Assembly: GCA_013289685.1 (NCBI GenBank)
Contig: JABCZL010000011.1
Span: forward strand, 124,001-188,000
DNA from: Acidobacteriota bacterium
GTDB taxonomy: Bacteria > Acidobacteriota > Terriglobia > Terriglobales > Acidobacteriaceae
Direction of reading: 5' to 3'
DNA: 64,000 nt
Shown: one piece after another, positions 27,706 to 40,144 of the stretch
Position numbering within the stretch: position 1 is the stretch's first letter
Layout: each line of letters opens with the position of its first letter
Notes under the pieces: model-generated
Told to the model about the DNA's origin: nothing
Seen by the model: only the letters and a program-made list of their open reading frames with translations
Databases searched by the model: none
Translations under genes and position numbers: made by a program

Positions 27706-28747
27706 GAGCGCTCCTCACGGGCAGGCGCACGGCGCCGCCCAGTAATAAATATAGAATGGATTTTTGAACGTGCAGCCGATTTTCCGCCTGCTCGAAAACA
27801 ACTGAGTTTTCGCAGTCCATCACCTCATCGGTGACTTCCTCGCCGCGATGTGCCGGTAGACAGTGCATGAACACCGCATGCGGTGCAGCTTCCGCCATCA
27901 GTTGCCGATTCACCTGATACGGCGGGAATATTTCCGCACGCTCCGCGGCCTCCTGCTCCTGTCCCATGCTAGCCCACGCGTCGGTGTAAATGGCGTCCAC
28001 CCCAGCGACCGCCGCATGCGGATCCGTCATCAACTCGATTTGCGCCCCAGTCTGCTTGGCGATCTTCCGCGCATCGGCCACAATCTGCGCATTCGGTGTA
28101 TAGCCCTTCGGCGTCGCGATCCGGATCGACGATCCCAGGCAAGCGCACGTAAGCATCAGCGAATGGGACACGTTGTTGCCGTCCCCCACGTAGGCCACCG
28201 TGATGTTCTTCAGATTGCCGAACCGCTCCTGCAACGTAAAGTAATCCGCCAGCGCCTGGCACGGATGTTCCAGATCGCTGAGCGCATTGATGACCGGAAT
28301 CGACGCGTAACGAGCCATGCCTTCGATGGTTTCCTGCGCAAAAGTCCGCAGCACGATCACGTCCACCCAGCGCTCGAGGTTGTGCGCAATGTCGCTCAGT
28401 GTCTCGCGAGCATCGAGCCGGCTCTGCGACTGGTCCACGAACATCGCCGTCCCGCCCAGGCTCGTCATCCCTGCCTCGAACGTGAGCCGGGTGCGGAGCG
28501 AAGGCTTCTCGAAAAACATCACCATCTGTTTCCCCGCCATCGAGCGCTGAAAAACCGACGGCCGCGACTTCATCAGTTCCGCCAGATGCAGCACGGCCTG
28601 AACCCCCGGCGCTCCCAGATCGCGCGTCGATACCAAATCTGGACACCAGAACGTGTTCGGAAATGTTTCCGGCACCGCCGGCACTCTGCTTTGCAATGGA
28701 CTATTCAACTTTCGCTCCTCATTCGGCAACTTCATTCCTGAGCTCAT
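27698..28747 (-). CDS. argF: Ornithine carbamoyltransferase
   Basis: Makes citrulline from ornithine and carbamoyl phosphate; 349 residues. The carbamoyl-phosphate motif FEKPSLRTRLTFE (an S-x-R-T-R type site) lies near residue 82. HPCQALADYFTL, the ornithine loop region DAWASMGQEQE and the C-terminal MHCLPAHRGEEVTDEV are all present. The last includes the Cys of the HCLP signature that distinguishes ornithine from aspartate transcarbamoylases. ATG 28747 overlaps the argB stop (ATGA); a second ATG four codons downstream is also possible. Confidence 0.94.
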   Translation of the reverse strand: MSSGMKLPNEERKLNSPLQSRVPAVPETFPNTFWCPDLVSTRDLGAPGVQAVLHLAELMKSRPSVFQRSMAGKQMVMFFEKPSLRTRLTFEAGMTSLGGTAMFVDQSQSRLDARETLSDIAHNLERWVDVIVLRTFAQETIEGMARYASIPVINALSDLEHPCQALADYFTLQERFGNLKNITVAYVGDGNNVSHSLMLTCACLGSSIRIATPKGYTPNAQIVADARKIAKQTGAQIELMTDPHAAVAGVDAIYTDAWASMGQEQEAAERAEIFPPYQVNRQLMAEAAPHAVFMHCLPAHRGEEVTDEVMDCENSVVFEQAENRLHVQKSILYLLLGGAVRLPVRSAHA

Positions 28748-29529
28748 GCGCACGTGACCTCTGTCCCGCAATTCAATTTGGTCAGGTAAAACTGCGGCAG
28801 AGCCTCCGCTTCCGCGGCCGGCAATATCCGTACCCGGCCCACTCCCTGCTTCAATGCCTGCTTGCAGGCTTCTAGCTTCGGCAACATGCCCCCGCTCACC
28901 ATCGATCCCTCCACCATGGCCTGCGCCTGCTTGGTGTTCAGCCACGGAATCACGGTTCCTTCCGCATCTTTCACTCCCGGCACATCGGTCAGGAAGATCA
29001 GTGCGTCCGCGTGGCAGGCCGCGGCGCAAGCCGCCGCCATCTCGTCTGCATTAACGTTGTAATATTCGCCGTCCGCTCCCAGCGCGAGCGACGCCAGCAC
29101 CGGAATTCCTCCCTGCTGCCACAGCGCTTCGATCCAGCACGGCTCCGCGAAGCAAATCTCGCCGACAAATCCCAAATCGTTTCCGCGAATATGCTTCCGA
29201 CGCGCTCGGAACGACATGCCATCTCCGCCGCAGAATCCTACCGCCGGCATGCCCGCCGCTTGAATCGCGGCGACGAGTTTCTTGTTGACCATCCCGCCCA
29301 ACACCATGAGCGCGACATCGCGCGTCTCAGCATCGGTGATCCGCAGGCCGCCGACGAACTCGCTTTGCTTGCCAAGTTGTTTCAGAACGCGGGTCAGCGC
29401 GCTTCCGCCGCCGTGAACCACGGCCACGCGATGTCCATCCTGCGCCAGCTCCGCAATTGCCCGCGCGCACTTGCGTAGAGTGGGAGCATCCTCCAGCGCG
29501 GCTCCTCCGACTTTGACCACGATAATCAC
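28744..29529 (-). CDS. argB: N-acetylglutamate kinase
   Basis: Phosphorylates N-acetylglutamate; 261 residues of the amino acid kinase fold. Visible motifs are VVKVGGAALED at the N-terminus, the HGGG loop in VAVVHGGGSAL, GGLRITDAETRDVALMVLGG, and the NVNADEMAAACAAACHADALI region near residue 180 that binds ATP and substrate. The GTG start (29529) overlaps the argC stop by four bases (GTGA); an upstream extension is rejected because it would lie inside argC. A LysZ-type role is formally possible but the operon context is purely arginine. Confidence 0.92.
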   Translation of the reverse strand: MIIVVKVGGAALEDAPTLRKCARAIAELAQDGHRVAVVHGGGSALTRVLKQLGKQSEFVGGLRITDAETRDVALMVLGGMVNKKLVAAIQAAGMPAVGFCGGDGMSFRARRKHIRGNDLGFVGEICFAEPCWIEALWQQGGIPVLASLALGADGEYYNVNADEMAAACAAACHADALIFLTDVPGVKDAEGTVIPWLNTKQAQAMVEGSMVSGGMLPKLEACKQALKQGVGRVRILPAAEAEALPQFYLTKLNCGTEVTCA

Positions 29530-30572
29530 AGCAGACCTTCTTCCTCCGACCACCCATACATCAGATTCATGTTCTGCACCGCCTGTCCGGCCGCGCCCTT
29601 CAGCAAGTTGTCGATGCACGAAATCAACACCAATCGCCGGCCGTCCTCCGCCAGGCAAAATCCCAGATCGCAATAGTTCGTCTGCAACGAAAACTGCACC
29701 TGCGGCAGCTTCGGCGTTTGAAACACCCGCACCCAGCGTTTGCCCGCATAAAAATTCCGAAAGCACGATTCCACCTCGAGAGGCGTCATCTCGCGGTTCA
29801 GGTGCAAATAAATAGTCGACAGAATTCCCCGTGGAATCGGAAGCAGGTGCGGCGTAAAAATCAACTCGGCCATGCCTAGCCCGAGTTGCTCGACAATCTC
29901 GCCCACATGTCGATGGTTGAAAACCGAATACGCCGACAGATTGTCGGCCACCGAAACGAAGTGCGTCTTGGCCGAAGGTTCCTTGCCTGCTCCCGACACG
30001 CCTGACTTCGAATCAGACACGATGCCATGATTCCGATCGACTACTCCAGCCTTGAGCAGCGGCGCGAGCGCCAGGATCACCGACGTCGCGTAGCAACCCG
30101 GATTCGCCACCAGCGTGGCATTCGCAACGCGATCACCATTTAACTCAGGCAGCCCGTAGACCGCCTTCTCGGTCAGTTCCGCAGCCGTAACCGCATCCGA
30201 GTCCTGAAAGTTGTAGATCGCCCGGTGTTGCTCCTGCTTCAGTCTCCACGCGCCGCTCAGATCGATGACGCGCAGGCCCTGCGCCAGCGCCTCTGGAACC
30301 AGCGAGCGCGATGCCTCATGCGGCGTCGCCAGAAACAGTAACTCCACTCCCTGCTGCTTCATCGCCGGCCACGACAGCGGGCGCAACGGGTACCCGCCAT
30401 TACCGGATAGAACCGGAAACACGTCCGCCAGATCCGTCGCGCTGCCATTGTCGGCCGATCGCCGCAGCAGAACTGGCTTCTCCAGCCGCGGATGACGCAG
30501 AAGAATCCTCGTCAGCTCCAGGCCGGAATAGCCCGTCGCCCCCAGCACCGCAGTCTTGAGTTTCGCCGTCAT
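29526..30572 (-). CDS. argC: N-acetyl-gamma-glutamyl-phosphate reductase
   Basis: An NADPH-dependent reductase of the arginine pathway, 348 residues. It has the N-terminal dinucleotide fold (KTAVLGATGYSGLELTRIL) and the catalytic cysteine in NPGCYATSVILALAPLL (about residue 159). SGVSGAGKEPSAKTHF and the HRHVGEIVEQLG loop follow. The start codon directly abuts the argR stop with no spacer. Confidence 0.95.
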   Translation of the reverse strand: MTAKLKTAVLGATGYSGLELTRILLRHPRLEKPVLLRRSADNGSATDLADVFPVLSGNGGYPLRPLSWPAMKQQGVELLFLATPHEASRSLVPEALAQGLRVIDLSGAWRLKQEQHRAIYNFQDSDAVTAAELTEKAVYGLPELNGDRVANATLVANPGCYATSVILALAPLLKAGVVDRNHGIVSDSKSGVSGAGKEPSAKTHFVSVADNLSAYSVFNHRHVGEIVEQLGLGMAELIFTPHLLPIPRGILSTIYLHLNREMTPLEVESCFRNFYAGKRWVRVFQTPKLPQVQFSLQTNYCDLGFCLAEDGRRLVLISCIDNLLKGAAGQAVQNMNLMYGWSEEEGLL

Positions 30573-31016
30573 CTAACTCAGCATTTCCTCAATGCGCCCC
30601 GCCAGCTTCCGGGCGTCATCCTTGTCGGGACAAACAATCAGGATCGTGTCGTCGCCGGCAATCGTGCCTACCACCTCGGACCAATCGGCCTCGTCCAGAG
30701 CCGCCGCCACCGGCTGCGCGCTCCCCACGATGGTCTTGATCACCAGCTGGTTCTGCGCCGAGCGAATATCCAGCACGAACTCCCGCACCAGTCGCGACAC
30801 CGGCGGCAGCGCAATGCCCGCCCCGCTCTCACCCTGGGGCAGCGCATAGCCGTGCGCGGTCTTGCTCAGGTTCAGGTCGCGGATGTCTCGCGATAGGGTC
30901 GCCTGTCCGACCTTGAACCCCCGCTTCCGCAGAAGCCGCTGCAGGTCCTCCTGGCTGGCGATCGACCCGTGCTTCAGCACGTCCAGAACCGCCCGTTGCC
31001 GCAATGTTTTATTCAT
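30573..31016 (-). CDS. argR: Arginine repressor ArgR
   Basis: An arginine-responsive repressor, 147 residues. The N-terminal winged helix includes SQEDLQRLLRKRGFKVGQATLSRDIRDL, and the C-terminal hexamerisation and arginine-binding domain includes VGTIAGDDTILIVC. It is the first gene of the arg operon, whereas argR is often unlinked. The ATG sits against the first ARG box and no Shine-Dalgarno sequence is visible in the 14 bases before it, so the message may be short-leadered. Self-repression through the two ARG boxes is expected. Confidence 0.93.
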   Translation of the reverse strand: MNKTLRQRAVLDVLKHGSIASQEDLQRLLRKRGFKVGQATLSRDIRDLNLSKTAHGYALPQGESGAGIALPPVSRLVREFVLDIRSAQNQLVIKTIVGSAQPVAAALDEADWSEVVGTIAGDDTILIVCPDKDDARKLAGRIEEMLS

Positions 31017-31054
31017 AATGAATAAATATTCATAGAAATGAATAAATATGTTTA
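31017..31054. promoter_or_regulatory. Tandem ARG boxes controlling argR-argCBFGH-argA
   Basis: Box 1 (31017-31034) has perfect arms ATGAATA and TATTCAT around AA, matching the ARG-box consensus of E. coli and Bacillus. Box 2 (31037-31054) has one perfect arm (ATGAATA) and one degenerate arm. Their centres are 20 bp apart, close to the usual spacing for an ArgR hexamer. They lie between the -10 region and the start codon, so binding would block transcription. Confidence 0.88.
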
Positions 31055-31083
31055 TATCTTACGGACTCAGCCGCAGATGTCAA
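31054..31083 (-). promoter_or_regulatory. Candidate promoter of the arginine operon
   Basis: On the minus strand TTGACA (31083-31078) is followed by the AT-rich stretch TAAGATATAAA. A -10 hexamer could be TAAGAT with a 16-base gap or AGATAT with 18. Beyond it towards glpF, about 240 bases hold no recognised gene or strong signal. Confidence 0.5.
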
Positions 31084-31326
31084 GAAGAAATCCCACCCTC
31101 GGTTACTTTCAGGAGTCAGACGAAAAGTGCGTTCCGGGAAGCCGTAGACCAGGACCGCCGAAAACCCGCTCAGAGTCCCTTCCCTTGATAGACTAATTCG
31201 CGGTCAAGAGTAGCGCTGCCGTCCCGGCGGCTGTCGTGGCGGCGTCTCGCCGCCACTGCCGGGGGCGAGATATCCTCGCGTCAGTCTGGCACGAGTGCTG
31301 GCGCGACGTCTGCACCGGAGATGCGA

Positions 31327-32103
31327 ATGAACCCGAAGCCCACCCTGATGGCGGAGTTGATCGCCGAGTTTCTCGGCACCTTTGTCCTGATTCTGTTCGG
31401 CACCGGCGTGGTCGCTATGGTCGTCCTGTTTCCGTCGAGTAACCCCGGCGAGACCATTCACGGTGGCTTCACCAACATCACCCTGGGTTGGGGACTCGCC
31501 GTGACCATGGGAATCTACATCGCCGGCAAAGTTTCGGGAGCGCACCTTAACCCCGCCGTGACCCTGGCGCTCGCCGCCTTTCGTGGCTTTTCCTGGCGCA
31601 AGGTGTTGCCCTACTCCATCGCACAAACTGCCGGAGCGTTCGCGGCAGCTGCCCTGGTCTATTGGAACTACCTGCCCGCCTTCCGCCAGGCGGATCCGCA
31701 ACTCGATCACACCGCCGGAATCTTCACGACTTTTCCCGCCTTCCCCGCCATGCCGCAGGCGGGCTTTCTCGATCAGTTCATCGGTACTGGTCTGCTGCTG
31801 CTTCTAATCTTCGCGATCACCGACGAATTCAATGCGCCGCCGGGAGCGAATCTTGCTCCCGTGCTGATCGGGCTGGTCGTGGTCGCCATCGGTATGAGCT
31901 TCGGCGGCATGCACGGCTATGCCATCAATCCCGCGCGCGACTTCGGTCCGAGGCTCTTTACTGTCGTCGCAGGATTCCACAACAACGGCCTCACCGACGG
32001 AACTCGCGTCTGGTGGATTCCCGTCGTCGCCCCGCTGCTCGGAGGGCTGGCCGGCGCGGCCCTCTATGATTTCGGAATCAGACGCTACTTGCGTCCGTCG
32101 TAG
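31327..32103 (+). CDS. glpF: Glycerol uptake facilitator (MIP family)
   Basis: An inner-membrane channel of 258 residues with six helices and two half-helices. Both NPA motifs are present: GAHLNPAVTLALA (about residue 75) and GYAINPARDFGPR (about 198). The Asp after the second NPAR is characteristic of glycerol facilitators rather than water-only aquaporins. glpK lies 129 bases downstream, supporting a glycerol role. ATG 31327 is preferred over 31321 because GGAG then lies six bases upstream. Confidence 0.92.
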   Translation: MNPKPTLMAELIAEFLGTFVLILFGTGVVAMVVLFPSSNPGETIHGGFTNITLGWGLAVTMGIYIAGKVSGAHLNPAVTLALAAFRGFSWRKVLPYSIAQTAGAFAAAALVYWNYLPAFRQADPQLDHTAGIFTTFPAFPAMPQAGFLDQFIGTGLLLLLIFAITDEFNAPPGANLAPVLIGLVVVAIGMSFGGMHGYAINPARDFGPRLFTVVAGFHNNGLTDGTRVWWIPVVAPLLGGLAGAALYDFGIRRYLRPS

Positions 32104-32130
32104 GAAATGGACGTGTACGCAAGCCGAGTT

Positions 32131-32172
32131 TCTCCGCGTCCTCTGCGGTTTTTCTCAGCGACCTCTGCGGTT
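32131..32172. repeat. Short dispersed repeat CTCCGYGTCCTCTGCGGTT
   Basis: CTCCGCGTCCTCTGCGGTT is followed by a partial second unit (GACCTCTGCGGTT). The same 19-mer, with one C/T change, occurs at 62303-62321 downstream of a HAD gene. Both copies are intergenic. No function can be assigned. Confidence 0.5.
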
Positions 32173-32232
32173 CAAGCTTTTGTTTGGTCAGGCCGCGACG
32201 CCCACTAGAACTCGGATCAAAAGGAGGGTACC

Positions 32233-33738
32233 GTGCAATACGTTCTAGCGCTGGACCAGGGCACAACCAGTTCGCGAGCTCTCTTGTTTGATCGGCACGG
32301 AGCCGTTCGCTCGGTCGCCCAAAAAGAATTCGATCAACTCTTTCCGCAGCCGGGATGGGTCGAGCACAATCCCCAGCACATCGCGCCGTCCCAAATCGCC
32401 GTGGCTCTGGAAGCCCTGGCCCAAGGCAATGCCCGCCCAGGCGACGTGGCCGCCATCGGCATCGCCAACCAGCGCGAGACCACGATCGTGTGGAACCGCG
32501 AAACCTCAGAACCTGTCTACAACGCGATCGTCTGGCAAGACCGCCGCACCGCCGATTTCTGCGAGCGCCTCAGAAGCGAAGGCCACGCTCCCCTGATCCA
32601 GCAGCGCACCGGACTGCTCATCGATTCTTATTTCTCCGCCAGCAAAATTTCATGGATTCTCGACAACGTCGCCGGCACACGCAGCCTCGCTGAAGCTGGC
32701 AAGCTCGCATTCGGCACGGTGGATTCCTGGCTGCTCTGGAAACTAACCAGCGGGAGAGTTCATGCCACCGACGCCAGCAACGCCTCGCGCACCATGCTTT
32801 TCAACATTCACACCGGCGCCTGGGACCACGATCTTCTCGATCTGTTTCGCGTTCCTCTATCGATGATGCCTGCGGTCCGCTCTTCCAGCGAAGTCTACGG
32901 CGAAGTGAGCGCGGTCCAAGGATTGGAAAAGATTCCTCTCGCCGGCATTGCCGGCGATCAGCAAGCGGCCCTGTTCGGTCAGCGCTGCGTACGCCCCGGT
33001 CTCACCAAGAACACTTACGGCACCGGATGCTTCATGTTGCAGAATACGGGCCGCCGTGCGGTGCCGTCCTCCAATCGGTTGGTTACGACGGTCGCCTGGA
33101 AAATAGGAGACGCAACCGAGTACGCCCTCGAGGGCAGCGTCTTCGTCGGTGGTGCGGTCGTCCAGTGGCTGCGCGACGGCCTGGGTTTGATTCGCAAATC
33201 AGAAGACGTCGAAGTCCTGGCAAACTCCGTGTCCGATAACGGCGGCGTCTATTTCGTTCCCGCCTTCGTCGGCTTGGGCGCGCCGCACTGGGATTCCTAC
33301 GCGCGCGGCTCCGTGTTCGGCCTCACCCGCGGCACCACCGCCGGTCACCTCGCCCGCGCGGCTCTTGAGAGCATTGCCTACCAGGTCGCCGACCTGCTCG
33401 ACGCCATGCGTCTTGATTCCGGCGACTCCGTGCAGGAACTGCGAGTCGATGGCGGAGCCGCTGCCAACAACAGCCTCATGCAATTTCAGTCCGACATTCT
33501 CGGAGTTCCCGTGGTTCGCCCGGCGGTGACGGAAACAACCGCGCTAGGGGCAGCCTACCTGGCGGGTTTGGCGGTCGGCTTCTGGAAGTCCGATCTCGAT
33601 GTCTCCGCCGCGACCAAGGATCGCCGCTTCAATCCGCAAATGCCCTCGTCTCAGGCGCGCATGTTGCGCAACCGTTGGAACGAGGCTGTCGCACGATCCA
33701 AGAACTGGGAGCCCGGTTCGATCGAAGCGAGCAAGTAG
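32233..33738 (+). CDS. glpK: Glycerol kinase
   Basis: Phosphorylates glycerol to glycerol-3-phosphate; 501 residues of the FGGY family. The N-terminal phosphate loop is [16 protein letters not shown], and WVEHNP and [15 protein letters not shown] (about residue 78) follow. The C-terminal ATP-binding segment is [22 protein letters not shown] (broken by typical spacing), with [17 protein letters not shown] after it. The start is GTG, supported by AAGGAGGG five bases upstream. It pairs with glpF. Confidence 0.95.
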   Translation: MQYVLALDQGTTSSRALLFDRHGAVRSVAQKEFDQLFPQPGWVEHNPQHIAPSQIAVALEALAQGNARPGDVAAIGIANQRETTIVWNRETSEPVYNAIVWQDRRTADFCERLRSEGHAPLIQQRTGLLIDSYFSASKISWILDNVAGTRSLAEAGKLAFGTVDSWLLWKLTSGRVHATDASNASRTMLFNIHTGAWDHDLLDLFRVPLSMMPAVRSSSEVYGEVSAVQGLEKIPLAGIAGDQQAALFGQRCVRPGLTKNTYGTGCFMLQNTGRRAVPSSNRLVTTVAWKIGDATEYALEGSVFVGGAVVQWLRDGLGLIRKSEDVEVLANSVSDNGGVYFVPAFVGLGAPHWDSYARGSVFGLTRGTTAGHLARAALESIAYQVADLLDAMRLDSGDSVQELRVDGGAAANNSLMQFQSDILGVPVVRPAVTETTALGAAYLAGLAVGFWKSDLDVSAATKDRRFNPQMPSSQARMLRNRWNEAVARSKNWEPGSIEASK

Positions 33739-33884
33739 CGCCACCCGTTCGACCTGGAGCAGTTGCCATCGTCGTCGGTGCTGTAGGAACATAATGCCGT
33801 AGAAACACACTGCATATGTGGGCGCAGCCGCCCTCGGCTGTCCGCTGGGCGCAGCCCGCCGATTGCCACGTACGTTGGTCGATC

Positions 33885-34877
33885 ATGAAAGCCGCAGTCC
33901 TTATCTCGCCGCAACCGGTTTCGCAACGCCCGCTGCGAATCACCGACGTCGCCACTCCGCAACCCAAACCTGGACACGTTCTTCTGCGCGTGCGCGCATG
34001 CGGCGTTTGCCGTACCGATCTGCATATCGTCGAAGGCGAACTGCCTCCCCAGCAGCCCAGCATCACGCCCGGCCATCAAATCGTTGGCGAAGTCGTCGGC
34101 GGCGACACGAAAGAAATTCCTCTGGGCGCGCGCGTCGGCGTGTCGTGGCTCGGCGGGACCGATGGCACCTGCCCTTACTGCAAACGAAGCATGGAGAATC
34201 TGTGCGACTCGCCCACCTTCACTGGCTATTCCGTCCCTGGCGGCTACGCGGAGTATGCCCTCGCCCGCGCCGACTTTGTCTTCCCGCTGCCCGCGGCGCT
34301 CGACGACCTGCACGCCGCCCCGCTGCTCTGCGCGGGAATCATTGGCTTCCGCAGCCTGCGTGTTGCCGGCGTCGAGCTCGGCGAACGCGTCGGCCTGTTC
34401 GGCTTCGGTGCTTCCGCGCATCTGGCCATCGGCGTTCTGCGCGCGTGGAAATGCGACGTGTACGTCTCCACTCGCGGAAAATCTCACCGCGATCTGGCAG
34501 GGTCACTGGGCGCGACGTGGGTGGGAACTGAAACCGAGAAGCCGCCCTTGGAACTGGACCGCGCCATCACCTTCGCTCCCAGTGGGGACGTGGTGATCGC
34601 CGCGCTGGCCAGCCTGCGCAAGGGCGGCGTGGTCGCGATCAATGCCATTCATCTCGATCGCATTCCCGAGTTCGATTACGACCGCCTGCTCTGGGGCGAG
34701 CGTCAGTTGCGCAGCGTGGCCAACATGACCCGCGCCGACGCCCGCGATTTTCTGGCGCTGGCTGCGCAGATTGACCTGCAGCCGAAGGTGACGGTGTTTC
34801 CTCTGGATCAGGCGAATGAGGCGTTGACTGCGGTGAAGAATGACGCCGTGGATGGCGCGGCCGTGATCGTCCCGTAG
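33885..34877 (+). CDS. Zinc-dependent alcohol dehydrogenase family protein
   Basis: A medium-chain dehydrogenase/reductase of 330 residues. The catalytic zinc region is seen in ACGVCRTDLHIVEGELP and the GHQIVGEVVGG segment with its conserved His. The structural-zinc lobe reads GTCPYCKRSMENLCDS, with only three clear Cys; the usual first Cys is replaced by an Asp/Thr stretch. The nucleotide fold is VGLFGFGASAHLAIGVLRAW. The substrate is unknown; it may oxidise primary alcohols. ATG 33885 is chosen over upstream in-frame starts that would add a low-complexity AQPPSAVRWAQP segment. A strong terminator follows. Confidence 0.85.
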   Translation: MKAAVLISPQPVSQRPLRITDVATPQPKPGHVLLRVRACGVCRTDLHIVEGELPPQQPSITPGHQIVGEVVGGDTKEIPLGARVGVSWLGGTDGTCPYCKRSMENLCDSPTFTGYSVPGGYAEYALARADFVFPLPAALDDLHAAPLLCAGIIGFRSLRVAGVELGERVGLFGFGASAHLAIGVLRAWKCDVYVSTRGKSHRDLAGSLGATWVGTETEKPPLELDRAITFAPSGDVVIAALASLRKGGVVAINAIHLDRIPEFDYDRLLWGERQLRSVANMTRADARDFLALAAQIDLQPKVTVFPLDQANEALTAVKNDAVDGAAVIVP

Positions 34878-34930
34878 GCCGAAAACAGGGGCAAGTTGGC
34901 CGATTGAAAGGAGATCCGAGAGTTTTCCAC

Positions 34931-34956
34931 AGTGTTCCTGCAGGAACACTTTTCTT
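34931..34956 (+). terminator. Rho-independent terminator after the alcohol dehydrogenase gene
   Basis: A perfect palindrome of 20 bases (AGTGTTCCTG with CAGGAACACT) is followed by TTTCTT. It could fold with an 8-bp stem and a TGCA loop. Confidence 0.75.
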
Positions 34957-35090
34957 ACAATAATGTACGTACAATGATGTATTAAACCGAGCGTTGTCAA
35001 TAGGTTACGGGTCGTCCTGGCGCCAGACTTAGAAGAGGGCCGCCGAGTCCGGTCCAGATACCTCGGCCTCCTCCTGGCGCGGTTGCAAAT

Positions 35091-35133
35091 CCCCACTTCT
35101 CGCGCCAAGAAACGCGCGAGAAATGGGGCACCC
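35091..35133. repeat. Palindromic repeat family 1, copy A
   Basis: An approximately 40-bp inverted repeat with arms CCCCAcTTCTCGCG and CGCGAGAAaTGGGG, ending in CACCC. It lies downstream of the dihydroorotate-dehydrogenase-like gene. Related copies are at 40081-40120, 52907-52945 and 60014-60056. Confidence 0.8.
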
Positions 35134-35169
35134 AGGTTCCCTGTGTCATTGCTTCCAGTTTCGGCGTCA

Positions 35170-36189
35170 TCAGCGCCATCCGGCCATGTGGATGTGTTGC
35201 ATGCCTTTGACGGCGCGCATGTATTGCGCGCGCTCGAACGCGCGCGGGTCGGGGCACTTGATCTGGCTCATACTGCCCTGCATCTGGGCCACGGATTCGT
35301 ACTCGTGCTCTTCCATCCACGAGAGCAGTTCGCGCTCCACGTGGCGCAGATGGTTGATGCCGTGACGCATGAGCGACGAGCACATCATGGTGACGTTGGC
35401 TCCGACCATGAGCAGTTTGACTACGTCTTCGGCACCGTGCACCCCGCCGGAGGCCGCCAGGCTGGCCTTCACGCGTCCGAACAGAATTCCGATCCAGGTG
35501 AGCGGCAGGCGCAACGCTTGCGGCGTGCTCAAAAGAACGTTCGGACGAATTTCCAGTTCTCCCAGATCGATATCGGGCTGGTAGAAGCGATTGAAGAGCA
35601 CCAACGCGTCGGCCCCGGCCGCATCCAGGCGATGGGCCATGTTCGCCATGTTGCTGAAGAACGGGCTCAGCTTCACCGCGACCGGAATGGTGACGCTCGA
35701 TTTCACAGCGCGCAGAATGTCGAAATACGTTTTTTCAATATCCTCCGCGGTCAGCTTGGGATCGGTGGGGATGTAGTAGACGTTGCATTCGATGGCGTCC
35801 GCGCCCGCCCGTTCGATCTCGCCGGCAAACTTCGTCCATCCGCCCAGGGTCGAGCCGTTGAGGCTAGCGATGATAGGAATGTGCACCGAGGCCTTGGCCT
35901 TACGAATGTGATCTAGATATCCCTCGGGCCCGGTGTGAAACTCACTGGCTTGCGGAAAATAGGTAAGCGATTCGGCAAAACTTTCTGTGCCGGCGGCGAG
36001 GTGATAACTAAGGTCTGCTTCCTCCTGCCGCAACTGCTCCTCAAACAGCGAGTAGAGCACCACGGCGGACGCGCCGGCGTCTTCCAGTCGGCAGATTCCG
36101 TCCACGTCGCGCGACAGCGGCGAGGCCGAGACCACGAGTGGGGAGCGCAGCTTCAGGCCAAGATAGGTCGTGTTCAGATCAATCGTCAT
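35170..36189 (-). CDS. Dihydroorotate dehydrogenase-like flavoprotein
   Basis: A 339-residue TIM-barrel protein of the PyrD/PreA family, probably binding FMN. It opens with DLNTTYLGLKLRSPLVVSASP and has a C-terminal phosphate-binding pattern ASGGVHGAEDVVKLLMVGAN. In true class 1 enzymes the active-site loop reads N-x-S-C-P-N with a Cys or Ser base. Here the corresponding loop is ECNVYYIPTDP, so the base is missing and dihydroorotate oxidation is unlikely. It starts 33 bases after the stop of pyruvate:ferredoxin oxidoreductase, a pairing seen in other genomes, which suggests an accessory redox role. GAGGAG lies four bases before the ATG. Confidence 0.8.
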   Translation of the reverse strand: MTIDLNTTYLGLKLRSPLVVSASPLSRDVDGICRLEDAGASAVVLYSLFEEQLRQEEADLSYHLAAGTESFAESLTYFPQASEFHTGPEGYLDHIRKAKASVHIPIIASLNGSTLGGWTKFAGEIERAGADAIECNVYYIPTDPKLTAEDIEKTYFDILRAVKSSVTIPVAVKLSPFFSNMANMAHRLDAAGADALVLFNRFYQPDIDLGELEIRPNVLLSTPQALRLPLTWIGILFGRVKASLAASGGVHGAEDVVKLLMVGANVTMMCSSLMRHGINHLRHVERELLSWMEEHEYESVAQMQGSMSQIKCPDPRAFERAQYMRAVKGMQHIHMAGWR

Positions 36190-36222
36190 TTTCTCCTCGT
36201 TCTTGTTCTTTAGTGGCGCCGG

Positions 36223-39882
<3,660 letters not shown>

Positions 39883-39982
39883 TGACATCCCTCATTTCAG
39901 GCAGATCGATCGCGGCCACGCGCGTGACCACTACCACGTTTTCAGGATGCAGGAATGGGGCGGTGTCTGTCGGGACGTGGGT

Positions 39983-40009
39983 TCACACACGGGTGTGATT
40001 GGAATCACA
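39983..40009. promoter_or_regulatory. Triple half-site array 1 (before pyruvate:ferredoxin oxidoreductase)
   Basis: TCACA (39983), TGTGA (39994) and TCACA (40005), with six-base spacers CACGGG and TTGGAA. The last two form the perfect CRP-like palindrome TGTGATTGGAATCACA. It lies 101-127 bases upstream of the start codon. Confidence 0.7.
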
Positions 40010-40080
40010 TTTTCCCGAACTCGGAGTAGAGCCGAGTTGGGATGGGCCGGGGCTGAGTCCGAGTTGAGTCGAAATCAAAA

Positions 40081-40120
40081 GCCCCCACTTCTCGCAAAGT
40101 GCGCGAGAAATGGGGCACCC
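40081..40120. repeat. Palindromic repeat family 1, copy B
   Basis: A 40-bp inverted repeat with arms CCCCAcTTCTCGC and GCGAGAAaTGGGG, ending CACCC. It is located between the 7-heme cytochrome stop and array 1. Confidence 0.8.
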
Positions 40121-40144
40121 GGCGGTTAGGGGTGCCAATCAAAT

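Noticed and set aside
34964-34973. Palindrome TGTACGTACA as an operator
   Set aside because: It lies downstream of a terminator between convergent genes, with no promoter nearby, and a 10-bp palindrome is not rare.
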